A stretch of 64,000 nucleotides of DNA, taken from NCBI RefSeq assembly GCF_000224415.1, contig NZ_AFXQ01000005.1:62001-126000 (forward strand). The letters are read 5' to 3'. Below are positions 41,165 through 50,743 of the stretch, one piece after another. This stretch comes from Citricoccus sp. CH26A (GTDB lineage: Bacteria; Actinomycetota; Actinomycetes; Actinomycetales; Micrococcaceae). Position 1 is the stretch's first letter; each line of letters opens with the position of its first letter. Made by a program: the position numbers and the translations under genes. The notes under the pieces are model-generated. The model was given only the letters and a program-made list of their open reading frames with translations, did not search any database and was not told the origin of the DNA.

Positions 41165-42136
41165 TCAGGAGTACATCGGGCCGAAGCTCGCCCGCGTGGC
41201 CAGGCGGCTGTCCTTGAGGTAGGGCACCACCATGACGGGACCGTGGGCGTGCGAGATGATGCCCTGGCTCGTGGACCCCAGCAGGGCGCCGGTGAATCCG
41301 CCGTGGCCCCGGGTGCCGACGACGGTCAGCCGGGCGGTCTTCGACTCCCCGACCAGGACGTCCACCGGCACGCCGTCGATGATCTCGGAGCTGACCTCCA
41401 GCCCCGGGAACTCGGAACGCAGCCACTCGACCCCGGCCGCGAGCTTCTCCTGCATCTCCTCGATCATGGCCTGCTCGTCCACGGTGGCCGGCAGCCAGGC
41501 GACCGCACCGGAGATCGGCGGCATCGCGATGACCACCCGCAGCGGGGACCGGCGGACGTCGGCCTCCAGGGCCGCGGCCAGCGCCGCCACGCGGCCCTGT
41601 TCGGATCCGTCCACGCCGACCACCACGGGGATCCCCTCGGCGGCCCGGCTGGCGTGCTCACCCTTGGGCACGATCACCACGGGGCACTTCGCGTGGGCCG
41701 GGAGCGCTCCCGCCACCGAGCCGAGCAGTCGTCCGAGGAACCCGCCGCGGCCGCGCGTGCCGGCCACCAGCAGGTTGGCATTGGCCGAGTAGTCCACCAG
41801 CACCCCGGCGGCGTCGCCCATCTCCACCCGGTGCACCAGCGGCACGTTGAGGTTGCCCAGCTGGTTCACCACGCCCTGCAGCACCTGCATGGCGCCGTCG
41901 CGGATCATGGTGTCGTCCGGGATGCCGTACCCGGCCTCCAGCGCGGAGGCCGCGAACACGGGCATCGTGTAGGCGGTGACCAGGGTCAGGGGCAGGCCGC
42001 GCAGTTCCGCCTCCCGGGCCCCCCACTTCGCCGCCGAGACGGACTGTTCGGAGCCGTCCACGCCCACCACGATGCCGTGGGTGGTGGCCTGTTCGGGAGT
42101 GATCGGGCTGTTGTCGTGGTCCTGTGAACCGGTCAT
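41165..42136 (-). CDS. universal stress protein with two UspA domains
   Basis: 323 residues with tandem Usp domains, each starting VVGVDGSEQ (near residues 27 and 175). Each ends in an ATP-loop: GTRGRGGFLGRLLGS before CPVVIV, and GTRGHGGFTGALLGS before GPVMVV. The G-2x-G-9x-G(S/T) motif in both implies nucleotide binding. Its ATG overlaps the stop of the upstream methyltransferase-like gene (ATGA, 42133-42136). Confidence 0.93.
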   Translation of the reverse strand: MTGSQDHDNSPITPEQATTHGIVVGVDGSEQSVSAAKWGAREAELRGLPLTLVTAYTMPVFAASALEAGYGIPDDTMIRDGAMQVLQGVVNQLGNLNVPLVHRVEMGDAAGVLVDYSANANLLVAGTRGRGGFLGRLLGSVAGALPAHAKCPVVIVPKGEHASRAAEGIPVVVGVDGSEQGRVAALAAALEADVRRSPLRVVIAMPPISGAVAWLPATVDEQAMIEEMQEKLAAGVEWLRSEFPGLEVSSEIIDGVPVDVLVGESKTARLTVVGTRGHGGFTGALLGSTSQGIISHAHGPVMVVPYLKDSRLATRASFGPMYS

Positions 42137-43122
42137 GACGGACTCCTGTCGTTCTCGCCGTTGTCGTCGTTGACACGGGCGGATGATGGTCCCAGTTTAG
42201 TTCCCGGGAGCGGTTCGGCTAAGGGCCGGGCCCCTGCCGCGAAGTCCGTGACGGGGTCCACGAGGCGGGCCGGGAGCGGGTCGGCGAGCAGGTGCCGCAC
42301 CAGGCCGTCCCGGCTGAGGGCCCCTCCCCCGTCCCGGGCCGTGAGCCGGCCGTCCGTGGCGGCGAAGACGATGTTGCCGCGGCGCCGGCCCTTGAGCATC
42401 TGCGGGTCGGCGATCGCCACCACGGTGCCGAAGACGGCGCTGAGCGTGGCCGCCTCCCGCCGTGCGGCGGTCAGGTCCGGACCCCCGCCGTGGTTGACCA
42501 GGTAGATCCCGTCCGCGCCCAGCACGCGCCGGGCGTGGCGGGCCGCGTCCAGGCCGATCAGGTGATCCGGGGTGACCTGGTCCTCGGGCGTGGTCCCGGC
42601 GAAGACGTCCCGGACGATCACGTCCCGGCTGTGCTCATGGGCACCGGCCAGTACCTCTCCCGCCTCACCCACGCGGATCCGCAGCCGCGGGGCGCGGGGC
42701 AGGGCGAAGCGGTCGCGGGCCAGCGCGGCCAGGCCGGCGTCGAGCTCCACGGCCGTCTGCCGGGAGTCCGGGTACCAGGCCGCCGCCCAGCGGGCCAGCG
42801 TGCACCCGGCGGCGCCCAGGTGCAGGATCCGCAGCGGCTCCTCCGGCGCCCAGCGGTGCCTGATGACCGCCGCGATCCAGCGCATGTACTCGAAGCCCAG
42901 GTCCAGCGGGTCGTCCAGGTTGAGCTGGGAGGACTCCGCGCCGTTGAGCTTGAGCAGCCAGGCCCCGTCGGTGAAGGGATCGCGCAGGATCTCCGCGGTG
43001 CCCGAGTCGATGGTGAAGACGCCGGGTTCGATCCCCGGGGCCTCCCCGCCGCGCGCGGCCGGACGGCCTCCGGCGCCGCCCTTCCTGCCCGCGGACTTCC
43101 GGCCGGAACGCTCACGCGCCAC
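42133..43122 (-). CDS. spermidine synthase-like SAM-binding protein
   Basis: 329 residues. A basic Lys/Arg/Gly-rich N-terminus (1-30) precedes a Rossmann methyltransferase-type fold: RILHLGAAGCTLARWAA (motif I), TAVELDAGLAALAR, DVIVRDVFAGTTPEDQVT and DGIYLVNHGGG. This resembles spermidine-synthase-like proteins of actinobacteria without the full catalytic set, so polyamine synthesis is not claimed. It overlaps both neighbours, so it is part of a four-gene unit (44046 to 41165). Confidence 0.78.
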   Translation of the reverse strand: MARERSGRKSAGRKGGAGGRPAARGGEAPGIEPGVFTIDSGTAEILRDPFTDGAWLLKLNGAESSQLNLDDPLDLGFEYMRWIAAVIRHRWAPEEPLRILHLGAAGCTLARWAAAWYPDSRQTAVELDAGLAALARDRFALPRAPRLRIRVGEAGEVLAGAHEHSRDVIVRDVFAGTTPEDQVTPDHLIGLDAARHARRVLGADGIYLVNHGGGPDLTAARREAATLSAVFGTVVAIADPQMLKGRRRGNIVFAATDGRLTARDGGGALSRDGLVRHLLADPLPARLVDPVTDFAAGARPLAEPLPGTKLGPSSARVNDDNGENDRSPS

Positions 43123-43714
43123 GGCGCACCATGAGCTGCTCGTCCAGCCCGGCCCAGGGGCCGGTCATCGGGACGGGGGCGCCGACGTCGGCGAAACCGT
43201 GCCGGCGGTAGAAGGCGCGGGCACGCTCGTCGGCCGAGACGACCCGGACCCGGCAGGGCGAACTGCCGACGGCCCGGGCCAGGAGGGCGTCGGCCACGCC
43301 CGAGCCCTGGGCCTCGGACAGTACGTAGAGCGCGCGGAGCTCGAGCGGGGGCAGCCCGGCATCGACCGGCCCGGCCCCCGCCTCCCCGGACCCGGTGGCC
43401 CCGGGCCCGGATACCCCGGGCCCGGCTGCCGGGTCCGGGGCCACCGGAGTGACGACGGGACCGGCCGAGGCCAGGCCCACGCAGCGGCCGCGGGCGTCCT
43501 CGGCCAGCCACAGCTCGGTGCCCCGCGCCAGTTCCCGGCGCCAGTGCTCGACCTGGTGCGGCAGGGTCGACTCGGCGGCGGTGAAGAACGGCTCGTCCCT
43601 CAGGTGGCCGTAGGCCTCGCGCCAGGCGACGGCCTTCATGGCCAGTACGGCCTCGAGGTCGGCCTGGGCGGCGTCGCGGACGTAGAAGCGGGCCTGGTTC
43701 CCGGACCCGCTCAC
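43112..43714 (-). CDS. GNAT acetyltransferase
   Basis: 200 residues: VRDAAQADLEAVLAMKAVAWREAYG, LELRALYVLSEAQGSGVADALL (acetyl-CoA loop QGSGVA) and RAFYRRHGFADVG. A Gly/Pro/Ala-rich insert (about 90-118) interrupts the central sheet and corresponds to CCGGGCCCGG-type low-complexity DNA at 43380-43440. It overlaps the next gene by 11 bp and the previous by 4 bp. Confidence 0.85.
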   Translation of the reverse strand: MSGSGNQARFYVRDAAQADLEAVLAMKAVAWREAYGHLRDEPFFTAAESTLPHQVEHWRRELARGTELWLAEDARGRCVGLASAGPVVTPVAPDPAAGPGVSGPGATGSGEAGAGPVDAGLPPLELRALYVLSEAQGSGVADALLARAVGSSPCRVRVVSADERARAFYRRHGFADVGAPVPMTGPWAGLDEQLMVRRGA

Positions 43715-44046
43715 CGGTTCTTCAGGGCCGCTTCCAGGCGCTCGACCTTGCCGTCGAGCTCACCGGTGTGCCCGGGCCGGATGTCCGCCTTGAGCACCAG
43801 CGAGATCCGTGAGCCGAACGGGGCGACGGCGTCCACGGCGTCCTTGACGACCGCCATGACCTCGTCCCACTCCCCCTCGATCTCGGTGAACATCGAGGAG
43901 GTGCGGTTGGGCAGCCCGGAGTCCCGAACCACCTGCACGGCGGCGGCCACGGCATCGTGCACCGAACCGTCCTCGGCCTGGTGCTGCGTACCGGGATCCC
44001 CGGGACGGGGCGTTCCGGAGGGGGCGACGGAGAAGGCGACGATCAT
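43711..44046 (-). CDS. MTH1187/YkoF-type thiamine-binding protein
   Basis: 111 residues: MIVAFSVAPSG, VHDAVAAAVQVVRDSGLPNRTSSMFTEIEGEWDEVMAVVKDAVDAV (family core) and SLVLKADIRPG. The PF01910 family binds thiamine or its pyrimidine moiety. The ATG at 44046 is preferred because CAGACT lies 6 nt upstream (leaderless). It is first gene of the unit and overlaps the GNAT start as ATGA. Confidence 0.88.
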   Translation of the reverse strand: MIVAFSVAPSGTPRPGDPGTQHQAEDGSVHDAVAAAVQVVRDSGLPNRTSSMFTEIEGEWDEVMAVVKDAVDAVAPFGSRISLVLKADIRPGHTGELDGKVERLEAALKNR

Positions 44047-44052
44047 GCATCC

Positions 44053-44058
44053 AGTCTG
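44053..44058 (-). promoter_or_regulatory. -10 hexamer of leaderless thiamine-binding protein gene
   Basis: CAGACT on the minus strand, 6 nt before the ATG at 44046. Confidence 0.4.
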
Positions 44059-44089
44059 CCCCACCGCCGCCGGGGGCCCAAGGGGTCGG

Positions 44090-45442
44090 CTATGCGCCGC
44101 CGCCGAAGAGCGGCGCCACCGCCTTGATGAGCTCGTAGCCGCCGAGGACCACGAAGACGAGGGCGGTGAGACCCAGCAGGGCGTTGTGGAACCACCGGTT
44201 GCGGAACTTCGCCGGGACGAGCTTGCGCTGGTTGTTCAGGAACAGCAGCGTGATGGCCAGGAACGGCATGAAGAGCGCCCCGAGCGTGCCGTAGAGCAGG
44301 ATCAGGAAGATCGGCCGCTCCAGGAACAGCAGGGACATCGGCAGGATGGTCAGCCAGATCAGGTAGAACCGGGCCGGCTTCGACTCCAGCGAGGGGGCGT
44401 CGTCCTGGTCCAGGCTGTCCGCCGGCTTGCGGAAGTTCGTCCAGAAGTCGGCGAACATCAGCGAGACGCCGTGCCACACGCCCAGCAGGGAGGAGAAGGA
44501 GGCGGCGAAGAAGCCCACCAGGAAGATGACCGAGAACGCCTGGCCGTAGCGCTCGGCCAGCACGTTGCCCACGTCCAGCAGGCCACGGTCACCGGCGGAG
44601 ATGGCCAGCCCGGCCGAGTGCAGCAGCTCCACGCCCATGATCATGGTGGCGATCACGAAGATGCCGGTGAGGACGTAGGCCGTGGCGTTGTCATAGCGCA
44701 TGACGGCCATCCACTTGGGCGTGTTCCAGCCCTTCTCGCGCAGCCAGTAACCGTAGGCGGCCAGGGTGATGGTGCCGCCGACGCCGCCGGCCAGTCCGAG
44801 GACGTAGAACATGGCGCCCTCCTCCGCGGGGATCATCGGGATCAGCCCGGTGAGGATTTCCCCGAGGTTCGGGGCGGTCAGGGCCGCGGAGACCAGCACG
44901 GCGACGAACATGATGCCGATGAGCACGGTCATGAGCTTCTCGATGAGCCCGTACTTGTTGATCCATACCAGGCCCAGGCCGATCAGTCCGGAGACGATCG
45001 CGAAGATCTTGGAGTCGACCTCCGGGAACAGTGCCGAGAGGGGCAGTGCCACCGAGCTCATGGCGGTGGCCCCGTAGACGAAGCCCCAGACCATGATGTA
45101 GATGCCGAAGTACCAGCTGGTCCAGACGCCCAGGGTGCGCCAGCCCTGGAAGATGGTCTTGCCGGTGGACAGGTAGTACCGGCCGGTGCCCTCCACGAGC
45201 ACGATCTTGAAGATGACGCCCAGCACCACGGCCCACATGAGCCCGTAGCCGTAGCGCGAGCCCGCCGTCAGGGTGGCGACGAGGTCCGCGGCGCCCACGC
45301 CGGTGGCGGCGGCGACGATGCCGGGACCCAGCGAGTTCCACTTGACCTTGACCGGCGTCTCGTCGATCTCGGCCTGCGTGAACCCGACGATCTCGGGGTT
45401 GTGGACCGGATGATGGCGGTCCACGGGGTCGTGACGTGACAT
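44090..45442 (-). CDS. Nramp-related transporter lacking the canonical metal motifs
   Basis: 450 residues and about 11 membrane helices of the Nramp/APC fold. In helix 1, where Nramp proteins have DPGN, this protein reads GPGIVAAATGVGAADL (39-54). In helix 6, where MPH is expected, it reads GGVGGTITLAAYGYWLRE (218-235). The canonical Mn/Fe-binding residues are therefore absent, so the transported ion is uncertain. The ATG at 45442 is set by the conserved N-terminus (NPEIVGFTQAEIDETPVKVKWNSLGPG). Divergent from pta. Confidence 0.82.
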   Translation of the reverse strand: MSRHDPVDRHHPVHNPEIVGFTQAEIDETPVKVKWNSLGPGIVAAATGVGAADLVATLTAGSRYGYGLMWAVVLGVIFKIVLVEGTGRYYLSTGKTIFQGWRTLGVWTSWYFGIYIMVWGFVYGATAMSSVALPLSALFPEVDSKIFAIVSGLIGLGLVWINKYGLIEKLMTVLIGIMFVAVLVSAALTAPNLGEILTGLIPMIPAEEGAMFYVLGLAGGVGGTITLAAYGYWLREKGWNTPKWMAVMRYDNATAYVLTGIFVIATMIMGVELLHSAGLAISAGDRGLLDVGNVLAERYGQAFSVIFLVGFFAASFSSLLGVWHGVSLMFADFWTNFRKPADSLDQDDAPSLESKPARFYLIWLTILPMSLLFLERPIFLILLYGTLGALFMPFLAITLLFLNNQRKLVPAKFRNRWFHNALLGLTALVFVVLGGYELIKAVAPLFGGGA

Positions 45443-45607
45443 GGTGTCCCCTAGGTGAGGTGCGATGGGATGACAGGAGAATGGCGTAGGACACGGTAGC
45501 CGGTGATCGGGGTCGCCCCCAAAGCGCGCACGTGGCCGGTGCCCGCGGGGCGCGCGCCTAGAGTGGGATCCGAGGCACACCGTCCACGGGAAGGCTTGGA
45601 ACGCGAC

Positions 45608-47680
45608 ATGACCCAGGGCATCTTCGTCACCACCACCACCAACGGGGCCGGCAAGTCCCTCGTGACGCTCGGGCTGGCGGACTCGCTGTACAAGCGCACC
45701 GGTTCGATCGGCTTCTTCCGCCCGGTGGTCCCGGGTGACTCGGTGGAGGCCGATCCCATGGTCCAGCTGATGCGGGAGAGCTACGGGCTCGACGCCGGCC
45801 GGTCCCGGGGCGGGGTGACGGCCGCCGAGGCGCGGGGCCTGCTGGCCGAGGGCCGTTCCGACGAACTGCACGAGCGCTGCGTGGCCCAGTTCGACGAGAT
45901 GGCCGCAGCCTGCGCGATCATCGTGGTCGAGGGCACCGACCTGACCGGGGCGGACCCGGCGATCGAGCTCGACCTCAACGCCTCGCTGGCCCGCCACCTG
46001 GGCACGCCCGTGGTGGGCGTGGTCTCCGCTGCCGGGCTGGACGGGACCGGCGTCGCCGATGCCGTGGACCTGGCCCGGCGCACCCTGGACGAGTCCGGCG
46101 TCGAGTTGCTGGCGATGATGGTCAACCGGGCCGACCCGGCACGCCTGGACACCGTCACCGAGGCCATCCGCCCCGGCCGCCACGCCTGGCCGGTGTACGT
46201 CCTGCCCGAGCTGCCCGAGCTGGCGCTGCCCTCCGTGGCCGAGATCGCCGCCGCCCTCGGCCTGACCCAGGTGGCCGGCAACACGAACCTGGACCGTGAC
46301 GTCTCCGAGGTCAGGGCCGTGTCCATGGAGGGCGGGAACTTCCTGCAGATCCTGCGCGAGGGCGCCCTCGTGCTGGTCTCCGGCGACCGTTCGGACGCCG
46401 TGCTCGCCACCGTCGCCTCGTCCCTGGCCCCGGAGTTCCCCGTGGCCTCCGGGATGATCCTGACCAACGGGATCGAGCCCAACGAGCAGATCCGCCGGCT
46501 CTACGCCGGGGCGACCTTCCCGATCTTCAGCACCTTCGCCGACACCTTCAGCACGGCCCGTTCCGTCGCCACGGTGCGCAGCGAGCTCTCCAGCGCCCAG
46601 CCCCGCAAGACCGCCGCAGCCCTGGGCGCCTGGCACCAGCGCGTGGACGGCAACGAGTTGTTCGAGCGCATCCAGCTGCCGCGCGCCGAGCGGACCACCC
46701 CGCTGCGCTTCCTGCACGGGCTGATCGAGCGGGCCCGGGCCGACCGGAAGCGGATCGTGCTCCCGGAGGGCGAGGACCCCCGCATCCTGCGCGCCGCCGA
46801 GATCCTGCGCCGCCGGGACGTGTGCGACCTCGTGGTGCTCGGCGACGAGGCCCTGGTGCGTGACGTGGCGGCCCGCGAGGGCGTGGACCTGACCGGCCTG
46901 GAACTGCTGGACCCCGCCACCGCGCCGGCCCGCGAGCGCTACGCCGAGGAGTACGCCCGGCTGCGGTCCCACAAGGGGGTGGACATCGACCGGGCGCGCG
47001 AGGTGATGACCGAGGGCGCGTACTTCGGCACGATGATGGTCCACCTGGGGGACGTGGACGGCATGGTCTCCGGGGCGGCACACACCACCGCCAACACCAT
47101 CCGCCCGGCGCTGGAGTTCGTGAAGACCCGTCCCGGCGTCTCGATCGTCTCCTCCGTGTTCTTCATGCTGCTGCCGGACCGCGCCCTGGTCTACGGCGAC
47201 TGCGCCGTGAACCCGGACCCGGACGCCGACCAGTTGGCCGACATCGCCTACGCCTCGGCCGTGACCGCCCACCAGTTCGGCGTGGACCCGCGGGTGGCCA
47301 TGCTGTCCTACTCCACCGGCGGCTCCGGCTCCGGGGAGGCGGTGGACAAGGTCCGCACCGCCACCGAACTGGTCCGGGCGGCCCACCCGGAGCTGAAGGT
47401 GGACGGCCCGCTGCAGTACGACGCGGCGGTGAACGCCTCCGTGGCCGCCTCGAAGATGCCGGACTCCGAGGTGGCCGGCCAGGCGACCGTGTTCATCTTC
47501 CCGGACCTGAACACGGGCAACAACACGTACAAGGCGGTCCAGCAGTCCTCCGGGGCCGTGGCCGTCGGGCCGGTGCTGCAGGGACTGAACAAGCCGGTCA
47601 ACGACCTCTCCCGCGGGTGCACGGTGGACGACATCGTCAACACCGTGGCCATCACCGCCATCCAGGCCCAGGGCGACTGA
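45608..47680 (+). CDS. pta: phosphate acetyltransferase (long form with DRTGG domain)
   Basis: 690 residues. An N-terminal BioD-like P-loop domain (TTTNGAGKSLVTLGLADSL, 9-28) and a middle DRTGG-type domain precede the C-terminal PTA catalytic domain: IVLPEGEDPRILRAAEILRRR, MMVHLGDVDGMVSGAAHTTANTIRPAL, MLSYSTGGSGSGE, FPDLNTGNNTYKAVQ. Interconverts acetyl-CoA and acetyl phosphate. It is followed by ackA after 44 bp. Confidence 0.96.
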   Translation: MTQGIFVTTTTNGAGKSLVTLGLADSLYKRTGSIGFFRPVVPGDSVEADPMVQLMRESYGLDAGRSRGGVTAAEARGLLAEGRSDELHERCVAQFDEMAAACAIIVVEGTDLTGADPAIELDLNASLARHLGTPVVGVVSAAGLDGTGVADAVDLARRTLDESGVELLAMMVNRADPARLDTVTEAIRPGRHAWPVYVLPELPELALPSVAEIAAALGLTQVAGNTNLDRDVSEVRAVSMEGGNFLQILREGALVLVSGDRSDAVLATVASSLAPEFPVASGMILTNGIEPNEQIRRLYAGATFPIFSTFADTFSTARSVATVRSELSSAQPRKTAAALGAWHQRVDGNELFERIQLPRAERTTPLRFLHGLIERARADRKRIVLPEGEDPRILRAAEILRRRDVCDLVVLGDEALVRDVAAREGVDLTGLELLDPATAPARERYAEEYARLRSHKGVDIDRAREVMTEGAYFGTMMVHLGDVDGMVSGAAHTTANTIRPALEFVKTRPGVSIVSSVFFMLLPDRALVYGDCAVNPDPDADQLADIAYASAVTAHQFGVDPRVAMLSYSTGGSGSGEAVDKVRTATELVRAAHPELKVDGPLQYDAAVNASVAASKMPDSEVAGQATVFIFPDLNTGNNTYKAVQQSSGAVAVGPVLQGLNKPVNDLSRGCTVDDIVNTVAITAIQAQGD

Positions 47681-47724
47681 CCACCGGCTCCGGCCCCCGC
47701 CTCCCCAGAAAGGCTCTCCCAGAC

Positions 47725-48888
47725 ATGCTCATCCTCGTCATAAACTCCGGCTCCTCCTCGCTGAAGTACCAGGTGCGTGAGGTCAATCCCGACGGCACGG
47801 AGCCGGAGGACCCGGTGGTGGCGAAGGGCCTGGTGGAGCGCATCGGGGTGCCCGGTTCCGGGATCGACAACCACGTCGAGGCGCTGGAACGGGTCAACGG
47901 GGAACTGGAGGAGATCCTCGGGGACCGTCAGATCGCCGCCGCCGGCCACCGCGTGGTGCACGGCGGCGAGCGGTTCAAGGCCCCGGCCCTGGTGACCATG
48001 GAGGTCATCCGGGCGATCGAGCGGCTGGCCCCGCTGGCCCCGCTGCACAACCCGGCGGCCGCCCAGGGCCTGCGGGCCATCGCGGACCGGTGGCCGGACA
48101 TGCCCCAGGTGGTCGTCTTCGACACCTCCTTCCACCAGACCATGCCGGAGGAGGCCTGGCGCTACGCCCTGCCGGACGCGCTCTACACCGAGAACGGCAT
48201 CCGCCGCTACGGCTTCCACGGCACCAGCCACGACCTGGTCACCGGGATCGCGGCCGAGACCCTCGGCATCGACCGGGACGACTTCAACGCGGTGATCCTG
48301 CACCTGGGCAACGGCGCCTCGGCCACCGCCATCCGCGGCGGGAGGTCCGTGGACACCTCCATGGGCTACACCCCGCTGGCCGGTCTGGTCATGGGCACGC
48401 GCTCCGGGGACGTGGACCCGTCGATCATCACGCACCTGATCCGGAACCACCACTACGACGCCGAGCAGATGGACCGGCTGCTGAACAACGAGTCGGGGTT
48501 GCTGGGGATGTCCGGCAACGCGGACATGCGCCAAGTGCTGGACTCCGCCCACGCCGGCCACCGCCGCGCCCGGACCGCCATCAAGGTCGCCTCCTACCGG
48601 CTGGCCAAGTACGTGGGCGGCTACCACGTGGCCGTCGGCGGGGCGCAGGCGATCGTGTTCACCGCGGGGATCGGGGAGAACTCCGCCCCGTTCCGCGCCA
48701 CCGTGCTGGACCGGTTGGAGCCGCTGGGCGTGGAGTACGACGCCGAGAAGAACCTCGAGCGCTCGCACGCGCCCCGGGTGATCTCCACCGAGGACTCCGC
48801 CATCCCGGTGCTGGTGGTGCCGACCAACGAGGAGATGGCGATCGCCCAGCTCACGCTGAAGGTCGCCCGGCAGCAGGGCGCGCTCTGA
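47725..48888 (+). CDS. ackA: acetate kinase
   Basis: 387 residues. LVINSGSSSLKYQ (N-terminal ASKHA phosphate loop), GHRVVHGGERF, VFDTSFHQTMPEEAWRYALP, RRYGFHGTSH, LHLGNGASATAIRGGRSVDTSMGYTPLAGLVMGTRSGDVDP and GGAQAIVFTAGIGEN are complete. AGAAAGG precedes the ATG. Works with Pta to make ATP and acetate or to assimilate acetate. Confidence 0.97.
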   Translation: MLILVINSGSSSLKYQVREVNPDGTEPEDPVVAKGLVERIGVPGSGIDNHVEALERVNGELEEILGDRQIAAAGHRVVHGGERFKAPALVTMEVIRAIERLAPLAPLHNPAAAQGLRAIADRWPDMPQVVVFDTSFHQTMPEEAWRYALPDALYTENGIRRYGFHGTSHDLVTGIAAETLGIDRDDFNAVILHLGNGASATAIRGGRSVDTSMGYTPLAGLVMGTRSGDVDPSIITHLIRNHHYDAEQMDRLLNNESGLLGMSGNADMRQVLDSAHAGHRRARTAIKVASYRLAKYVGGYHVAVGGAQAIVFTAGIGENSAPFRATVLDRLEPLGVEYDAEKNLERSHAPRVISTEDSAIPVLVVPTNEEMAIAQLTLKVARQQGAL

Positions 48889-48922
48889 CAGCCCGTTCCG
48901 CCCCACCGGGCGAGGCCGTCCC

Positions 48923-50743
48923 TCAGGCCACGCCGGTCTCGATCCCCAGTTCGTTGCCCGGGATCGAGGCCAGCAGCCTGCGCGTGTAGGCGTGCCGGGG
49001 GTTGGTGAAGATCTCCTCGCTCGTGGCGGCCTCGACCAGCTCCCCGTCCTTCATCACGCAGACGTAGTCCGAGATCAGCCGGACCACGGCCAGGTCATGG
49101 GAGATGAACAGGTAGCTCAGCCCCAGTTCCTGCTGCAGGTCGCCCAGCAGCGTCAGGATCTGGTCCTGGACCAGCACGTCCAGGGCGGAGACCGGTTCGT
49201 CGCACACGATCAGTTCCGGGCGCAGGGCCAGGGCCCGGGCGATCGCCACGCGCTGCCGCTGGCCCCCGGAGAGCTCGGCCGGATACCGGCGGTGCATGCT
49301 CGACGGCAGCGCCACCTGGTCCATCAGCTCCACCACCCGGTCCCGCCGCTCCCGGGCCCCGCCCCGCTTGTAGGCGATGAGCGGCTCCTCGATGATGCGC
49401 CCCACCGTGAACATCGGGTTCAGGGAGGAGTAGGGATCCTGGAAGACCGCCTGCACGCGCTGGCGGAAGTCCCGCAGTTCGCGGCGGTCCAGGGTCAGCA
49501 CGTCGCGGCCGTCGAAGGTGATGGATCCCGACGTCGGCTCGATCAGCCTCAGCAGCATCCTCGCCGTGGTCGTCTTGCCCGAGCCGGACTCCCCCACGAT
49601 GGACACGGTGGTGCCGCGGGGGATCTCCAGGCTGACGTTCCGCGCGGCGTAGAAGTCGTCCCCGCCGCGGACGGGATAGACCTTGGTCAGGTCGGTGATG
49701 GTCACCAGCGGCTCCGTGTCCGCCCCGGCGCCCCGCCCCCAGCCCCGCCCGTCCTCGGCGCGGACGGGGGCCGACGCCGGCAGCGCACCGGCCGTGCCGC
49801 CGTCGGGAAGCGGGCGGGCACCCGGGTGGCCCTCCCGCTGCGCCGGGGCCGGGTGATCCTCGCCGCGCGCGCCCGTGAAGGCCTCCGGTGCCAGCCGGAC
49901 CGCGGCCACGGACGGCGCCGCCCTCACGAGGGACCGGGTGTACGGGTGCTGGGGGTCCTCCAGCAACTGGGCCGCCGGTCCGGACTCGACCACCTTCCCG
50001 CGGTGCATCACCACCAGGTCCTGGGCGCGCTCGGCGGCCAGTCCGAGGTCGTGGGTGATGAGCAGGATGGCGGTGCCCAGTTCCTGGGTCATCTGCTCGA
50101 TCTGGTCCAGGATCACCTGCTGGACGGTCACGTCCAGCGCGGAGGTCGGCTCGTCCGCGATGAGCAGCCGGGGCCGGCAGGCCAGCGCCACGGCGATCAG
50201 GGCACGCTGGCGCAACCCCCCGGAGAGCTCGTGCGGGTACTGCCTCGACCGCCGTCCGGCCTCGGGGATCCCGGCGGCCTCCAGGACCTCCACCACCCGG
50301 GCGTCCACGTCCCTGCGGGTGGCCAGCCGGTGGGTCAGCAGGGTCTCGGCGACCTGCGTGCCGATCCGGGACACGGGATTCAGGTTGGACATGGGATCCT
50401 GCGGGACCAGGCCGATCTGGCGGCCCCGGATGTCCCGCATCCTCGACTCGGGCAGACCCACCAGGTCCTGGCCGTTGAACCGGATGGACCCGCCGGTCAC
50501 CTTCCCGTTGCCCGCCAGCAGCCCGATCGCGGCCATCGCGGTGGTGGACTTGCCGGAACCGGACTCTCCCACGACGGCCAGGGTGCGTCCGGCCTCCAGG
50601 GACAGCGAGGCGTCCTCCACGGCCCGCACGGAACCGTGCATGGTGGTGAAGTCGACCTGCAGGTCCCGGATCTGCAGCAGGGGTTCAGGCTCCACGCGGG
50701 GTGTCCTCTCGTCCTCGGCGCGCACGTCGCCCATCCCGCTCAC
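48923..50743 (-). CDS. dipeptide/oligopeptide ABC transporter, fused double ATPase (DppD-DppF type)
   Basis: 606 residues with two ABC domains. Domain 1: GESGSGKSTTAM (Walker A, about 57), SGGLRQRALIAVAL, LLIADEPTSALDVTVQ. Domain 2: GESGSGKTTTARM (about 385), SGGQRQRVAIARALAL, LIVCDEPVSALDVLVQ. A Pro/Gly/Ala-rich linker (about 290-345) joins them. In most bacteria these are two proteins. The GTG overlaps the permease stop (GTGA, 50740-50743). It energises uptake of peptides delivered by the lipoprotein at 52847. Confidence 0.93.
   Translation of the reverse strand: MSGMGDVRAEDERTPRVEPEPLLQIRDLQVDFTTMHGSVRAVEDASLSLEAGRTLAVVGESGSGKSTTAMAAIGLLAGNGKVTGGSIRFNGQDLVGLPESRMRDIRGRQIGLVPQDPMSNLNPVSRIGTQVAETLLTHRLATRRDVDARVVEVLEAAGIPEAGRRSRQYPHELSGGLRQRALIAVALACRPRLLIADEPTSALDVTVQQVILDQIEQMTQELGTAILLITHDLGLAAERAQDLVVMHRGKVVESGPAAQLLEDPQHPYTRSLVRAAPSVAAVRLAPEAFTGARGEDHPAPAQREGHPGARPLPDGGTAGALPASAPVRAEDGRGWGRGAGADTEPLVTITDLTKVYPVRGGDDFYAARNVSLEIPRGTTVSIVGESGSGKTTTARMLLRLIEPTSGSITFDGRDVLTLDRRELRDFRQRVQAVFQDPYSSLNPMFTVGRIIEEPLIAYKRGGARERRDRVVELMDQVALPSSMHRRYPAELSGGQRQRVAIARALALRPELIVCDEPVSALDVLVQDQILTLLGDLQQELGLSYLFISHDLAVVRLISDYVCVMKDGELVEAATSEEIFTNPRHAYTRRLLASIPGNELGIETGVA

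Noticed and set aside
43380-43440. CCGGGCCCGG-type repeats in the GNAT gene as a repeat family
   Set aside because: They fall in a Gly/Pro-rich protein insert and are irregular. Low-complexity coding DNA explains them.
44036-44110. thiamine riboswitch upstream of the thiamine-binding protein gene
   Set aside because: The gene appears leaderless with about 6 nt between the -10 hexamer and the start, so there is no room for an RNA element.
42572-45439. 955-codon open frame on the plus strand
   Set aside because: It is antisense to the methyltransferase-like, GNAT, thiamine-binding and Nramp genes. Its Arg/Gly/Pro/Ala-rich text is the usual shadow of high-G+C coding DNA.
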